In this document: positions 25,361-33,704 of the stretch, piece by piece
Numbering within the stretch: the stretch's first letter is position 1
Layout of the letters: every line of letters starts with the position of its first letter
Source of the DNA: Pseudomonas sp. AL03
GTDB lineage: Bacteria > Pseudomonadota > Gammaproteobacteria > Pseudomonadales > Pseudomonadaceae
Assembly: GCF_029960815.1 (NCBI RefSeq)
Contig: NZ_JASBRE010000028.1
Span: forward strand, 1 to 58,197
Length of the DNA stretch: 58,197 nt
Reading direction: 5' to 3'
Made by a program: the position numbers and the translations under genes
Notes under the pieces: generated by a model
Told to the model about the DNA's origin: nothing
Seen by the model: the letters and a program-made list of their open reading frames with translations, nothing else
The model's database searches: none

Positions 25361-27186
25361 ACAGATCCCGTTTGCTGTTGAGCCTTTGCCTTTGTGCAGG
25401 GTTGGCCGCGTGCAGTTCCGCGCAGGTCGCCAAGCAAGAGGCGACCGACCTGATGGAGTCGGGACAGTACGAAGCCGGTTTGGCCCGCATCCAGGAAGGG
25501 CTGAAGGAAAACCCTCGCAACACCGAGCTGCACCTGGCCCTGAACAGCAGCCGTGCTCGTGCAGTGACGGCGCTGTTGACCCAGGGCGACATGGATCGCG
25601 CTCAGCGTGATTTCGCTTCCGCCCGCCTGAATTACGGCCGGGTGTTGACCGTCGAACCGAACAACCGCCGTGCCCAGGACGCGCTGCGTCAGCTCGATCA
25701 CATGCGCAGCCTGGATGAAAAACTCGAATTGGCCCGTGGCGACCTGCGTCGCGGCGACATCTACGGTGCCGACCGTCAGGTGAAACAAATCCTCGATCTG
25801 GACCCGAAAAATGAAGGGGCGCTGGAGCTGCAAAGCAACGTCCGCCTGGTGCAAAGCCGCAACGTGATTGCGTATCCACAACTGCGGACCCGTCTCGACC
25901 GTCCGGTGACCCTGGAATTTCGCGACGCCAACTTGAAAACCATCTTCGAAGTGCTGTCGCAGGTCGCCGGTTTGAATTTCATCTTCGACAAGGACCTGCG
26001 CCCGGACATGAAAGCCACGATCTTCGTGCGTGACGTGCGCATCGAAGACGCCGTGGAATTGCTGCTGCAACAGAACCAGCTGCACCAGAAGGTGGTGAAC
26101 GAAAACACCTTGCTGATCTACCCGGACTCGCCGCAGAAGCTCAAGGATTACCAAGAGCTGGTGATGCGCACCTTCTACCTGACCAGCATCGATGCCAACA
26201 CCGCGCTGAACATGATCAAAACCATGCTCAAGACCCGCGACGTGTTCGTCGATGAACGCCTCAATACCCTGACCATGCGCGACTCTGAAGACGCGATCCG
26301 CATGGCCGAAAAACTCCTGCAATCGCAGGATCAGTCCAACCCTGAAGTGGTGCTGGAAGTGGAGGTGATGGAAGTCGCGACTCAGCGGATTCTCGACCTT
26401 GGCCTGCAATGGCCGAACACCTTCGGCGTGGTCAACAGCGACGGCTCGGCCGTGACCCTGCTCGATCAACTCAAAGGCATCAACTCCAGCCGGATCTCCA
26501 TCTCGCCGTCGCCGCAGGCCAAGATCAACGCCCAGGACAACGACATCAACACCCTGGCCAGCCCGGTGATTCGGGTCAGCAACCGCGAACAGGCGCGCAT
26601 CCACATCGGTCAGCGCGTGCCGATCATCAGCGCCACCTCGGTGCCCTCGACTCAAGGCCCGGTGATCACTGAAAGCGTCACCTACCTGGACGTCGGTCTG
26701 AAGCTCGAAGTGCAGCCGACCGTGCATTTGAACAACGAAGTGGCGATCAAAATTGCCCTGGAAGTGAGTAACGCCACGCCACTGGAACCGACCCGTCAGG
26801 GCACCATTCCGGTCCAGGTCGATACCCGCAACGCCCAGACCACCTTGCGTCTGCATGACGGCGAAACCCAGATCCTCGCCGGCCTGATGCGCAACGACCA
26901 TGGCGCCACCGGCAACAAGATCCCCGGCCTTGGCGATATTCCCGGCCTGGGCCGCTTGTTTGGCAGCAACAAGGACACCGTCGGCAAGTCGGAGCTGGTG
27001 CTGTCGATCACGCCGCGGATCGTGCGCAACCTACCGTACCAGAGCCCGTCGGACATGGAGTTCACCACCGGTACCGAAACCAGCATGCACATTCAGGCAC
27101 CGGAGCGCGGGATGGACTCGGCGATTCGCTCAGAGACCCTCAGTGCTCCGGTTGCCTCCACCCACGGTGTCGTCGAGAAGCCTTGA
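25357..27186 (+). CDS. gspD: GspD/PilQ-type secretin lipoprotein
   Basis: This 609-aa outer-membrane channel subunit has a lipobox (LAACSS, lipidated Cys near 19), so it may not need a separate pilotin. An N-terminal TPR-like helical region (about 20-175) is followed by an STN/N-domain region (VTLEFRDANLKTIFEVLSQVAGLNFIFD). The secretin core has VPIISATS and the signature IPGLGDIPGLGRLFGS ... ELVLSITPRIV. The TPR front end differs from classical GspD (N0-N3) and resembles secretins of PilMNO-type systems. It starts with an ATGA overlap. Confidence 0.93.
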   Translation: MNRSRLLLSLCLCAGLAACSSAQVAKQEATDLMESGQYEAGLARIQEGLKENPRNTELHLALNSSRARAVTALLTQGDMDRAQRDFASARLNYGRVLTVEPNNRRAQDALRQLDHMRSLDEKLELARGDLRRGDIYGADRQVKQILDLDPKNEGALELQSNVRLVQSRNVIAYPQLRTRLDRPVTLEFRDANLKTIFEVLSQVAGLNFIFDKDLRPDMKATIFVRDVRIEDAVELLLQQNQLHQKVVNENTLLIYPDSPQKLKDYQELVMRTFYLTSIDANTALNMIKTMLKTRDVFVDERLNTLTMRDSEDAIRMAEKLLQSQDQSNPEVVLEVEVMEVATQRILDLGLQWPNTFGVVNSDGSAVTLLDQLKGINSSRISISPSPQAKINAQDNDINTLASPVIRVSNREQARIHIGQRVPIISATSVPSTQGPVITESVTYLDVGLKLEVQPTVHLNNEVAIKIALEVSNATPLEPTRQGTIPVQVDTRNAQTTLRLHDGETQILAGLMRNDHGATGNKIPGLGDIPGLGRLFGSNKDTVGKSELVLSITPRIVRNLPYQSPSDMEFTTGTETSMHIQAPERGMDSAIRSETLSAPVASTHGVVEKP

Positions 27187-27188
27187 TC

Positions 27189-27662
27189 ATGAACGCCTCG
27201 CAACGCGGTTTTACCCTGATCGAAGTCGTGGTGACGCTGGCCCTGATCGGCTTGCTGGCCGGCATGGCCGCGCCGCTGACCGAGACCGTGGTGCGCCGGG
27301 GCAAGGAGCAGGATCTGCGCGCAGCGCTGTACCAGATTCGCGATGCCATCGACGCCTACAAACGTGCTTTCGACGCCGGCTACATCGAGAAATCCCTGGA
27401 CAGCAGCGGCTACCCGCCGAACCTGCAAGTGCTGGTGGACGGTGTGCGTGATGTACGCAGCGCCAAGGGGGCCAAGTTCTTCTTTTTACGGCGCGTGCCC
27501 CATGACCCGCTGGCGCCGGTCAAGCGTGACGACGACGGTGGCTGGGGCGTGCGCTCCTACGACAGTACGGCTCAAAACCCGCGCGAAGGCGAAGACGTCT
27601 TTGACGTTTACTCCAAGGCTCGCGGCAAAGGTCTCAACGGCATCGCCTACCGGGAGTGGTGA
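27189..27662 (+). CDS. Type II secretion pseudopilin (first minor)
   Basis: This 157-aa protein has the prepilin motif QRG/FTLIEVVVTLALIGLLAG (F+1, E+5) and a GspG-like alpha-beta C-terminal part with LRAALYQIRDAIDAYKRAFDAGYI and YPPNLQVLVDGV. The ATG at 27189 follows GAGAAG. It is the first of three consecutive pseudopilin genes. Confidence 0.9.
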   Translation: MNASQRGFTLIEVVVTLALIGLLAGMAAPLTETVVRRGKEQDLRAALYQIRDAIDAYKRAFDAGYIEKSLDSSGYPPNLQVLVDGVRDVRSAKGAKFFFLRRVPHDPLAPVKRDDDGGWGVRSYDSTAQNPREGEDVFDVYSKARGKGLNGIAYREW

Positions 27663-27666
27663 GATT

Positions 27667-28041
27667 ATGCGTCGGGAAAAGGGGTTTACCCTGCTGGAAC
27701 TGATGGTGGTCATGGCAATCATCGCCACCCTGATGACCATCGCGTTGCCACGTTATTTCAACAGCCTCGAGGTCTCGAAAGAGACCACGCTGCGCCAGAG
27801 CCTGTCGGCCATGCGCGAAGCACTGGATCACTACTACGGCGACACCGGGCGTTATCCCGATTCCATCGAGCAGCTGGTCGAGCAGCGTTACCTGCGTAAC
27901 CCGCCGATGGACCCGATCGCTGAACGCAAAGACCTTTGGGTGCTGGTGGCGCCGCCTGACGGCGTCTCGGGTGGGGTCGCCGATATCAAAAGCGGAGCCA
28001 TAGGGAGGGCGCGTGATGGCAGCCTGTATTCGGAGTGGTAA
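27667..28041 (+). CDS. Type II secretion pseudopilin (second minor)
   Basis: This 124-aa protein begins MRREKG/FTLLELMVVMAIIATLM. Its GspG-like C-terminal domain contains LRQSLSAMREALDHYYGDTGRYPDSIEQLVEQRYLRNPPMDP. It starts 4 bases after the previous stop and overlaps the next gene by 26 bases. Confidence 0.92.
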   Translation: MRREKGFTLLELMVVMAIIATLMTIALPRYFNSLEVSKETTLRQSLSAMREALDHYYGDTGRYPDSIEQLVEQRYLRNPPMDPIAERKDLWVLVAPPDGVSGGVADIKSGAIGRARDGSLYSEW

Positions 28042-28561
28042 GCCTTCGAACGAGGCCGGTTTCACTTACCTGGGCGTGCTGTTTCTGATCATGTTGATGG
28101 GCCTGGGCCTGGCCAGCGCTGGCGAGTTGTGGTCCACCGCCTCGCGCCGTGATCGTGAACGCCAGTTGCTCTGGGTCGGTACTCAATATGCCCAGGCATT
28201 GCGCAGCTACTACCGCAGTTCACCTGGCCTGGCTCAGTACCCAAAAGAACTGGCGGACCTGTTGCAGGACGAGCGTTTTCCGTCGCCCAAACACCACTTG
28301 CGCAACCTGTACCCGGACCCGATCGGGGGTGGCGAATGGACGCTGATGCGCGGTTTCGACGGGCGCATCACCGGCCTCAACAGCCCCTCCACGGACACGC
28401 CGCTCAAGCAGGCGGATTTCCCCACGCAATGGTCGGACTTCACCGGCATGGCGAGTTACAAGGACTGGCAGTTCGTCGCCGAGAAGGCCTTCCTCGAGGG
28501 TGCGTCCGCGCCGAAAGGCCCCTCCAAAAACGCCTCAGGCGTTGGGGCGGTGATGCCATGA
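28016..28561 (+). CDS. Type II secretion pseudopilin (third minor, atypical cleavage site)
   Basis: This 181-aa protein begins with a leader and NEAG/FTYLGVLFLIMLMGLGLA, where the usual Glu at +5 is Gly (F-T-Y-L-G). Loss of E+5 is the hallmark of the tip pseudopilin GspK class, although this protein is shorter than GspK. The C-terminal body has paired LYPDPIGGGEWTLMRG features. I chose the ATG at 28016 behind GGGAGG; a GTG directly before it at 28013 is possible. It overlaps csgE by 4 bases. Confidence 0.82.
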   Translation: MAACIRSGKPSNEAGFTYLGVLFLIMLMGLGLASAGELWSTASRRDRERQLLWVGTQYAQALRSYYRSSPGLAQYPKELADLLQDERFPSPKHHLRNLYPDPIGGGEWTLMRGFDGRITGLNSPSTDTPLKQADFPTQWSDFTGMASYKDWQFVAEKAFLEGASAPKGPSKNASGVGAVMP

Positions 28562-28950
28562 ACAGACACTGGCTACCGGCCCTGGTTCTGATGCTGATGA
28601 CGTCCTTCGTGTCGGCCGCTGAAGAGGACGAAATGTTGGGTTTTATCGTCGACGACACGATCTCGCACATCGGCCACGACTTTTATTACTCGTTCAGTGA
28701 ACGCCTGCGCGCCACCAGCCCGATGGACTTCAACCTGGTGGTGCGCGAACGTCCTTCGGCACGCTGGGGCAGCCTGGTGACCGTGGAATATCAGCAACGA
28801 TTGGTTTATCGGCGCTTCCTGCCGCCGAACACCGTGGAGTTGAAGGACGAGGCCTATGAGGCTGCCGATCTCGTCCGCGTGCAGATCGTCCAGCGCAAGC
28901 TGGAAGCCTTGTTGCAGGACACCACCGACCTTGAGAGGGACGAACTATGA
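28558..28950 (+). CDS. csgE: Curli secretion specificity factor CsgE
   Basis: This 130-aa periplasmic protein has a signal peptide (MNRHWLPALVLMLMTSFVSA) and the CsgE core GFIVDDTISHIGHDFYYSFSERL, NLVVRERPSARWGSLVTVEY and RRFLPP. CsgE caps the CsgG pore and directs curlin subunits to it. It overlaps the upstream pseudopilin as ATGA, so curli export is translationally tied to the secretion operon. Confidence 0.95.
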   Translation: MNRHWLPALVLMLMTSFVSAAEEDEMLGFIVDDTISHIGHDFYYSFSERLRATSPMDFNLVVRERPSARWGSLVTVEYQQRLVYRRFLPPNTVELKDEAYEAADLVRVQIVQRKLEALLQDTTDLERDEL

Positions 28951-29366
28951 ACATTGGAGCTTTCTCGCAACGCACGGGCATGTGGTTACTAGGGTTGGGC
29001 AGCTGTGGGCTGGTCCAGGCCACGGAGCTGGTCTACACACCCATCAACCCGTCGTTTGGCGGCAACCCGTTGAACGGGACCTGGTTGCTCAACAACGCCC
29101 AGGCGCAGAACGACTACGACGACCCGGACTTGAAGGACCGTGCATCCGTGGCCGGCGCTTCGGCCCTGGAGCGTTTCACCAGCCAGCTGCAATCACGACT
29201 GCTAGGCCAGTTGATGGACAACATCTCCGCGGGCAATGCCGGGAGCCTGACCACCGACGCTTTTGTTGTGAACGTCATCGATGACTCCGGCGCACTGACT
29301 ATTGAAGTGACCGACCGAGCGACCGGTGAAGTTTCCGAAATCCAGGTGAATGGCCTGGCCCCTTGA
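28947..29366 (+). CDS. csgF: Curli nucleation/assembly factor CsgF
   Basis: This 139-aa protein has a signal peptide ending near VQA and the CsgF signature ELVYTPINPSFGGNPLNG. CsgF's N terminus inserts into the CsgG pore and couples secretion to surface nucleation. The start overlaps the csgE stop (ATGA). Confidence 0.96.
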   Translation: MNIGAFSQRTGMWLLGLGSCGLVQATELVYTPINPSFGGNPLNGTWLLNNAQAQNDYDDPDLKDRASVAGASALERFTSQLQSRLLGQLMDNISAGNAGSLTTDAFVVNVIDDSGALTIEVTDRATGEVSEIQVNGLAP

Positions 29367-29397
29367 CGGGGATTTGGGTCGATGGGGAGTTAAGGAC

Positions 29398-30264
29398 ATG
29401 AAAAAAATAATTGCGCTAGGACTGATGTTGGCGGCATTACAAGGGTGCAGTTTGCGCGAGCCGATGGGGGCCGAGCAGGACACCGAATCACCGACCCTGA
29501 CACCTCGGGCGTCGACCTATTACGACTTGCTGAACATGCCACGACCCAAGGGCCGGTTGATGGCGGTGGTGTATGGCTTCCGGGATCAGACCGGGCAGTA
29601 CAAACCGACCCCGGCCAGTTCGTTTTCCACCAGCGTGACCCAGGGCGCGGCCAGCATGTTGATGGATGCGTTGCAGGCCAGTGGCTGGTTTGTGGTGCTG
29701 GAACGGGAAGGGCTGCAGAACCTGTTGACCGAACGCAAGATCATTCGCGCCTCGCAGAAAAAGCCCAATACGCCGGTGAATATCCAGGGCGAGTTGCCGC
29801 CGTTGCAGGCTGCCAATTTGATGCTGGAGGGCGGGATTATTGCCTATGACACCAACGTGCGCAGTGGCGGGGAAGGGGCGCGGTATCTGGGGATCGACAT
29901 TTCCCGGGAGTATCGGGTGGATCAGGTGTCGGTGAACCTTCGTGCCGTGGATGTGCGCAGTGGGCAGGTGTTGGCCAATGTGATGACGAGCAAGACTATC
30001 TACTCTGTTGGGCGCAGTGCCGGGGTGTTCAAGTTTATCGAGTTCAAGAAGTTGCTGGAGGCTGAGGTGGGGTACACCACGAACGAACCGGCGCAGTTGT
30101 GTGTGTTGTCGGCGATCGAGGCGGCCGTTGGGCATTTGCTGGCGCAGGGGATTGAGCGGAATTTGTGGCAGGTGGCGGGGGATAATTCTTCGGCTGACAA
30201 CAATGCGACGCTTGACCGCTACCTGGCTCAGAACAAGGTTGTGCCTGAGGGTGAGGAAGAGTGA
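29398..30264 (+). CDS. csgG: Curli outer-membrane secretion channel CsgG
   Basis: This 288-aa lipoprotein has lipobox LQGC (Cys near 17) and the CsgG body, with YDLLNMPRPKGRLMAVVYGFRDQTGQYKP, FVVLEREGLQNLLTERKIIR, LMLEGGIIAYDTNVRSGG and FKFIEFKKLLEAEVGYTTNEPAQ. It forms the nonameric pore for unfolded curlins. The ATG at 29398 has AAGGA/GGGGAG upstream. It is the last gene of the operon; a UUCG-loop terminator follows at once. Confidence 0.96.
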   Translation: MKKIIALGLMLAALQGCSLREPMGAEQDTESPTLTPRASTYYDLLNMPRPKGRLMAVVYGFRDQTGQYKPTPASSFSTSVTQGAASMLMDALQASGWFVVLEREGLQNLLTERKIIRASQKKPNTPVNIQGELPPLQAANLMLEGGIIAYDTNVRSGGEGARYLGIDISREYRVDQVSVNLRAVDVRSGQVLANVMTSKTIYSVGRSAGVFKFIEFKKLLEAEVGYTTNEPAQLCVLSAIEAAVGHLLAQGIERNLWQVAGDNSSADNNATLDRYLAQNKVVPEGEEE

Positions 30265-30268
30265 ACCG

Positions 30269-30296
30269 AGGCGGCCTTCGGGCCGACCTGGTTTTT
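30269..30296 (+). terminator. Terminator of the secretion/csg operon
   Basis: AGGCGGCC and GGCCGACCT pair around a TTCG tetraloop and are followed by GGTTTTT, directly after the csgG stop codon. Confidence 0.75.
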
Positions 30297-30959
30297 GATC
30301 TTTTGATCTTTTGATCTTGGCGGCCTGATAGCCGACCAAGCTCTGGCAGATGTAACCTGACCAAACTGTGAGAGCTGGCTTGCCTGCGATGGCGACCTGA
30401 TTGCCGACCTATTTCTTTCAGGTGTACATATCCATTTCTGCGGTAACGGCCGCTAATGGTTTCGCTTTTACAGCGAGTCCCTTTTTCAAACGCCAAAAAG
30501 GAACCAAAAGGCTTCGCCCCAGCGTCCGGCCCCTCGCTTAGGCTCGGCGTTCCTTCGTTCCGGCATTCATCTGGGGGCATCGCCTCCGGTTGGCTTCGCT
30601 TCAACCTCCTCTCGATGTGTTCGACTGCGTCGAACGGCGCTGCGCGCCTGCCCCCAGATGAACACCTCCACTCAGCCTCCCGAAGGGGCGGGCAGATCAA
30701 GATCAAGAGCTGCAGGCGAGCTAACGCTCGGCCTGTTGAGTGGTGGATTACGGCTGTGGGTTTGTGTTGTGCTTTAAATCCACCCCTCATCGGAACGCCG
30801 CCCGTCGATCCCTCCCGAAACGTCGGACCGGCCCATAGGGGCGAGGGGGAGAGGGAGAGGGAGTTGATCTTGTGCTTTTCAAAACCTGAATTCGATTCGT
30901 AATTGCAGGTCGTTAAATTTCTTTTAAACACCTCGGTCAGTTCCCTCACCTAGGCTCGG
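30293..30959. repeat. Gene-free stretch of dispersed Pseudomonas repeats
   Basis: No gene is supported in these 670 bases. TTTTGATC is tandemly repeated three times (30293-30316). A segment at about 30319-30420 (GGCCTGATAGCCGACC...) is related to one at 32815-32880. From 30450 there is a pairing element (CCCTTTTTCAAACGCCAAAAAGG and a GC-rich continuation) of the kind scattered in P. fluorescens genomes. A polypurine run (GGGGGAGAGGGAGAGGGAG) lies near 30843-30863. Confidence 0.6.
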
Positions 30960-31340
30960 CTAAACCAGGCCCGTGTATCTGGCCCAACCACACATTGCAA
31001 ACATCCAGACAACGCAGAATAGATTGATATGACCAGGAATTACGATCCAAGGCCGCAGATGTGCAGGAAACGTCTTCACTTCTTCAATTGAGACGGGATC
31101 TAAACGGCGCTGATACTTGAATACCAATAGGGAATAGACCATTCCCATACTTCCTAGCCGGCTCAAGAAACTGCCGGACGGTTTAAATCGGTATTGCTCG
31201 ACCAGATTCGATTTCACAAAGTGCGCCTGGCATTCCTCCGCTTTGACGTAGGCGGCGTATACCGATACCGCTGTGTTCACCAACATCACTGCCGCCCAAA
31301 GTAAACAAGATGCCAAAAACGCCCAGTCATGCCGACTCAT
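30960..31340 (-). CDS. Small membrane protein, probable immunity/partner of the preceding gene
   Basis: This 126-aa protein has two clear hydrophobic helices: WAFLASCLLWAAVMLVNTAVSVYAAYV near the N terminus and INLFCVVWMFAMCGWA near the C terminus. The middle is charged. I do not recognise a named family. Its ATG overlaps the stop of the frameshifted upstream gene as ATGA, so the two were built as a pair. A two-helix membrane protein behind a large protein with a membrane-inserting C terminus fits an immunity protein to a pore-forming effector (inference). Confidence 0.6.
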   Translation of the reverse strand: MSRHDWAFLASCLLWAAVMLVNTAVSVYAAYVKAEECQAHFVKSNLVEQYRFKPSGSFLSRLGSMGMVYSLLVFKYQRRLDPVSIEEVKTFPAHLRPWIVIPGHINLFCVVWMFAMCGWARYTGLV

Positions 31341-32673
31341 GGAGCGGTAACCTGATAAAGCATTTCGCCGGCAACTTCACCGAGAACTGCCCCCCCGTCT
31401 GCAGTACCGGCGATCACAGCCCCACTCACCACCAACATACAAACGAGTCCACCTAGCCCTGCCGTTCCAGCGCCAATGGCTGCACATGTTGCAGGGGCAA
31501 CCATCGGGGCCAGTCGGCCTGCCGCTATGCCACCCAAAACGTTGCCAGACAATTTCGAGCCCTCCACAAACTTCACCTGACGACATTCCTCTTCGCGCCC
31601 ACTGCGGCAAGTCTCGCTAATTTTCATTGCGGCTGAACCTGCACCCAGAGCAATCGCCACGTAACCACCTACCTTCATATATTTAGCGGCTTGAGAGACT
31701 GCCGAGATGTTCGTTGCGTAACCCGGTAACTGCGTTGGAGAACCTGCTTTGTTCCAATGATGAATAGTTTTGCGAGACGAAAGCCCCAACGCTCTTTTGA
31801 GCTTAGGATGATCTGCGAGCCCGAGTCCCTTACGCACCAAAGGCCCGAAACCGGCGTCCAGTTTCGCCATCAGGCGTTTGCGTCGAGCAAAAAACTCTGG
31901 TGAATGAAGATGACGATGTTGTCGGTACTGCTCTTGATGTAAGCGCTCCAATTCTTTGAGAGTGTCTCCGAGGTCTTCCAGTGACGACCGACCATAAACG
32001 ACGCCACGCCTAGTCCACCTGAAGAGATACCTAGAAACGGTTCTATAACCTCATGGTGTTCAACCATAAACGAAGCCTCTTCATCACTCAGATCCTTGAG
32101 CGCCTCGTTGACCTTCTCGGCAGCAATCATCATCTGCGCCTCTTCACGCCGGCACATGTAGTGCCGTGGATCGCTGAAGATCACCATTTGCCCCGGTTTC
32201 ACCCTTTCGCCGAGATGGCGATTGAGCGAACGAAATTCGCGACGTAACGCATCGCTTGGCGAACTCTCGTAAAGTGAGCGTTCCGACGACTCAAGACTCA
32301 TGGCCTTTTCAACAATATGAAAGCCCGACTCGGCCGGTTGGGCTGCGTGAAGGCGTGATCTTCGACCAGATGTTGCGCCGGGGGGGGCGGGTTTGGTTTT
32401 GAAACCGTTCCATGATCCGCCTCCGTTATCCGTATTGACGCGAGGTGTGACTATCGCCCAAACGCCGTTGCTCACGGCCTGAATCAGTTTTTGCTGGTGG
32501 GCGGTTTGCATGTAGTTGGAGCGGTTGGCGCCCACGGCATTCAGCAGGTCGTCGAAGCCTTGTAAGTCGTATGGGTAGTTCAGGGCCTGACGAAGCGCAT
32601 CGGCAGCTTGATGGTTGTCGAGTACTTGGCCGCTCTGGCCGGCGAGTTGGTGTTGGGGGATGAGTTTGGTCAC
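31337..32673 (-). pseudogene. Frameshifted large protein, possible secreted membrane-active effector
   Basis: Two overlapping reading frames join into one protein of about 440 aa. The first runs from the GTG at 32673 (residues MTKLIPQHQLAGQ...) to about 31978; the second continues with DLGDTLKELERLHQEQYRQ to 31337. Read straight, the first frame ends with an unrelated tail (SAYIKSSTDNIVIF...). One missing base near 31974-31978 (TGGAAGACC, where TGGAAAGACC would restore the frame) explains it. The C-terminal part is rich in Gly/Ala hydrophobic segments (GGYVAIALGAGSAAMKI, LGGLVCMLVVSGAVIAG). No named domain is recognised. A true mutation and a sequencing error both remain possible. Confidence 0.65.
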
Positions 32674-33246
32674 GCTTTGTGCCCGGTCCTTGGAAACGGG
32701 GCACTTTGGCGATAGGGCTCAATGGTGGATGCCGGGGGATTCGGTTTGGCTTGTAGGGGAAGTCCGAATTTTTCTCGGTGTTTGGGGGAGGGTGGTTTGT
32801 CAGTAGGTTATTGGCCTGCCTGCGATTGCGGCCTGACAGCCGACCAGTCTCTTGCAGATGGACCCAGTCCAACAGGGAATATGTGCTGATTCGAGGGGCG
32901 TGTTTAATGGCGTTTAGCGTTACTTCCTGAAAGCTACAGATCCTTGCGCCGTTGCCTACGACTACGCCAGAATCCGCCGGCTTGTACGCTTTGTATCTGG
33001 TCTTTATCGTTTCCGGGCCGCTGAATTCAGCGGCCGGGTTTAGCGACCCGGACTATTCAAAGTGCATCAGCGTTCCAGACTTTCTTGCTGACTTTTGATG
33101 TCTGCAATTACGTTATGGTGGCTGTATGCGGGAGATCTTCGGGTCTACCGGGTGCCTTTGGCCGGTTCGCTAACCTGCATACAGTCGCCACCCTTACTTG
33201 TTTAGCGACAGGTTCTGGTGGCGCTATTTTCCAAAGGAGCTTCACC
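32674..33246. other. Intergenic stretch with a repeat copy and a leader RNA
   Basis: There are no protein genes here. A segment at about 32815-32880 (CTGCGATTGCGGCCTGACAG...) matches the repeat family at 30319-30420. The right end holds the structured leader of the DUF6124 gene, described separately. In 32881-33116 I see only a GC-rich hairpin (TGAATTCAGCGGCCGGGTTTA-like) and no gene. Confidence 0.55.
33117..33192 (+). ncRNA. Structured leader RNA (three-way junction) before the DUF6124 gene
   Basis: A long closing stem pairs GGTGGCTGTATGC (33117-33129) with GCATACAGTCGCCACC (33177-33192), allowing a small bulge. It encloses a C(UUCG)G hairpin (33134-33145) and an ACCGG/CCGGT hairpin (33147-33166). 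It lies 54 bases before the ATG at 33247. I do not know an Rfam name for it. A cis-regulatory RNA or thermosensor-like element is plausible. Confidence 0.55.
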
Positions 33247-33603
33247 ATGTTCAAAGCCACACCCAATCCCCCAGGAACCGACACCGTTTCCCCCTACGCG
33301 TCACCCGATTCAAAAAAACTCCACGAAGCCGCCGACCGCGCCCTCGACCATTACCTCAATCCCCACGAAGACATACCCGAGCGCAAACCGAGGACGATGT
33401 TCGTCATCGCCCCGGACATCGACACCGAAAGCCTGTTGGCACACGCCTGTGAATCGCTGGCTTCGGCGAGTGTCATGGCCAGTGATTTCGCGGTGTTTGT
33501 GGAGGGGCCACAGCGCAGCATGTTATTGGGCATCCAGCAGGTCATCATGCTGGCCGACCTGGCGGTGAATCGGGCGCTGGATAACATCGATCCGCAGGCG
33601 TAA
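33247..33603 (+). CDS. DUF6124-family small protein
   Basis: This 118-aa cytoplasmic protein begins MFKATPNPPGTDTVSPYASP, followed by SKKLHEAADRALDHYL, then a C-terminal helical part (TESLLAHACESLASASVMASDFA). This pattern belongs to a family found in many copies in Pseudomonas genomes (DUF6124/DUF3077-like), function unknown. An AAAGGAG site precedes the ATG. The frame is open further upstream to 33085, but those codons are the structured leader. Confidence 0.82.
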   Translation: MFKATPNPPGTDTVSPYASPDSKKLHEAADRALDHYLNPHEDIPERKPRTMFVIAPDIDTESLLAHACESLASASVMASDFAVFVEGPQRSMLLGIQQVIMLADLAVNRALDNIDPQA

Positions 33604-33613
33604 GCCGTACCAT

Positions 33614-33645
33614 CGATCATTCCCACGCAGAGCGTGAGAACGATC
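33614..33645. repeat. Short REP-like hairpin (GATCATTCCCACGC family)
   Basis: GATCATTCCCACGC pairs with GCGTGAGAACGATC around AGA, with two mismatches. This is the common dispersed hairpin of fluorescent pseudomonads. Confidence 0.6.
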
Positions 33646-33658
33646 AACCGGGACAGGC

Positions 33659-33693
33659 AAAAAACCGCGACCCTCCAAGGGCCGCGGTTTTTT
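33659..33693. terminator. Bidirectional terminator between DUF6124 gene and csgA
   Basis: AAAACCGCG-A-CCCT and AGGG-CCGCGGTTTT form a GC-rich stem with A and T tracts on the two sides, so it can stop transcription from both convergent genes. Confidence 0.85.
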
Positions 33694-33704
33694 ATGCAGC
33701 GCGA

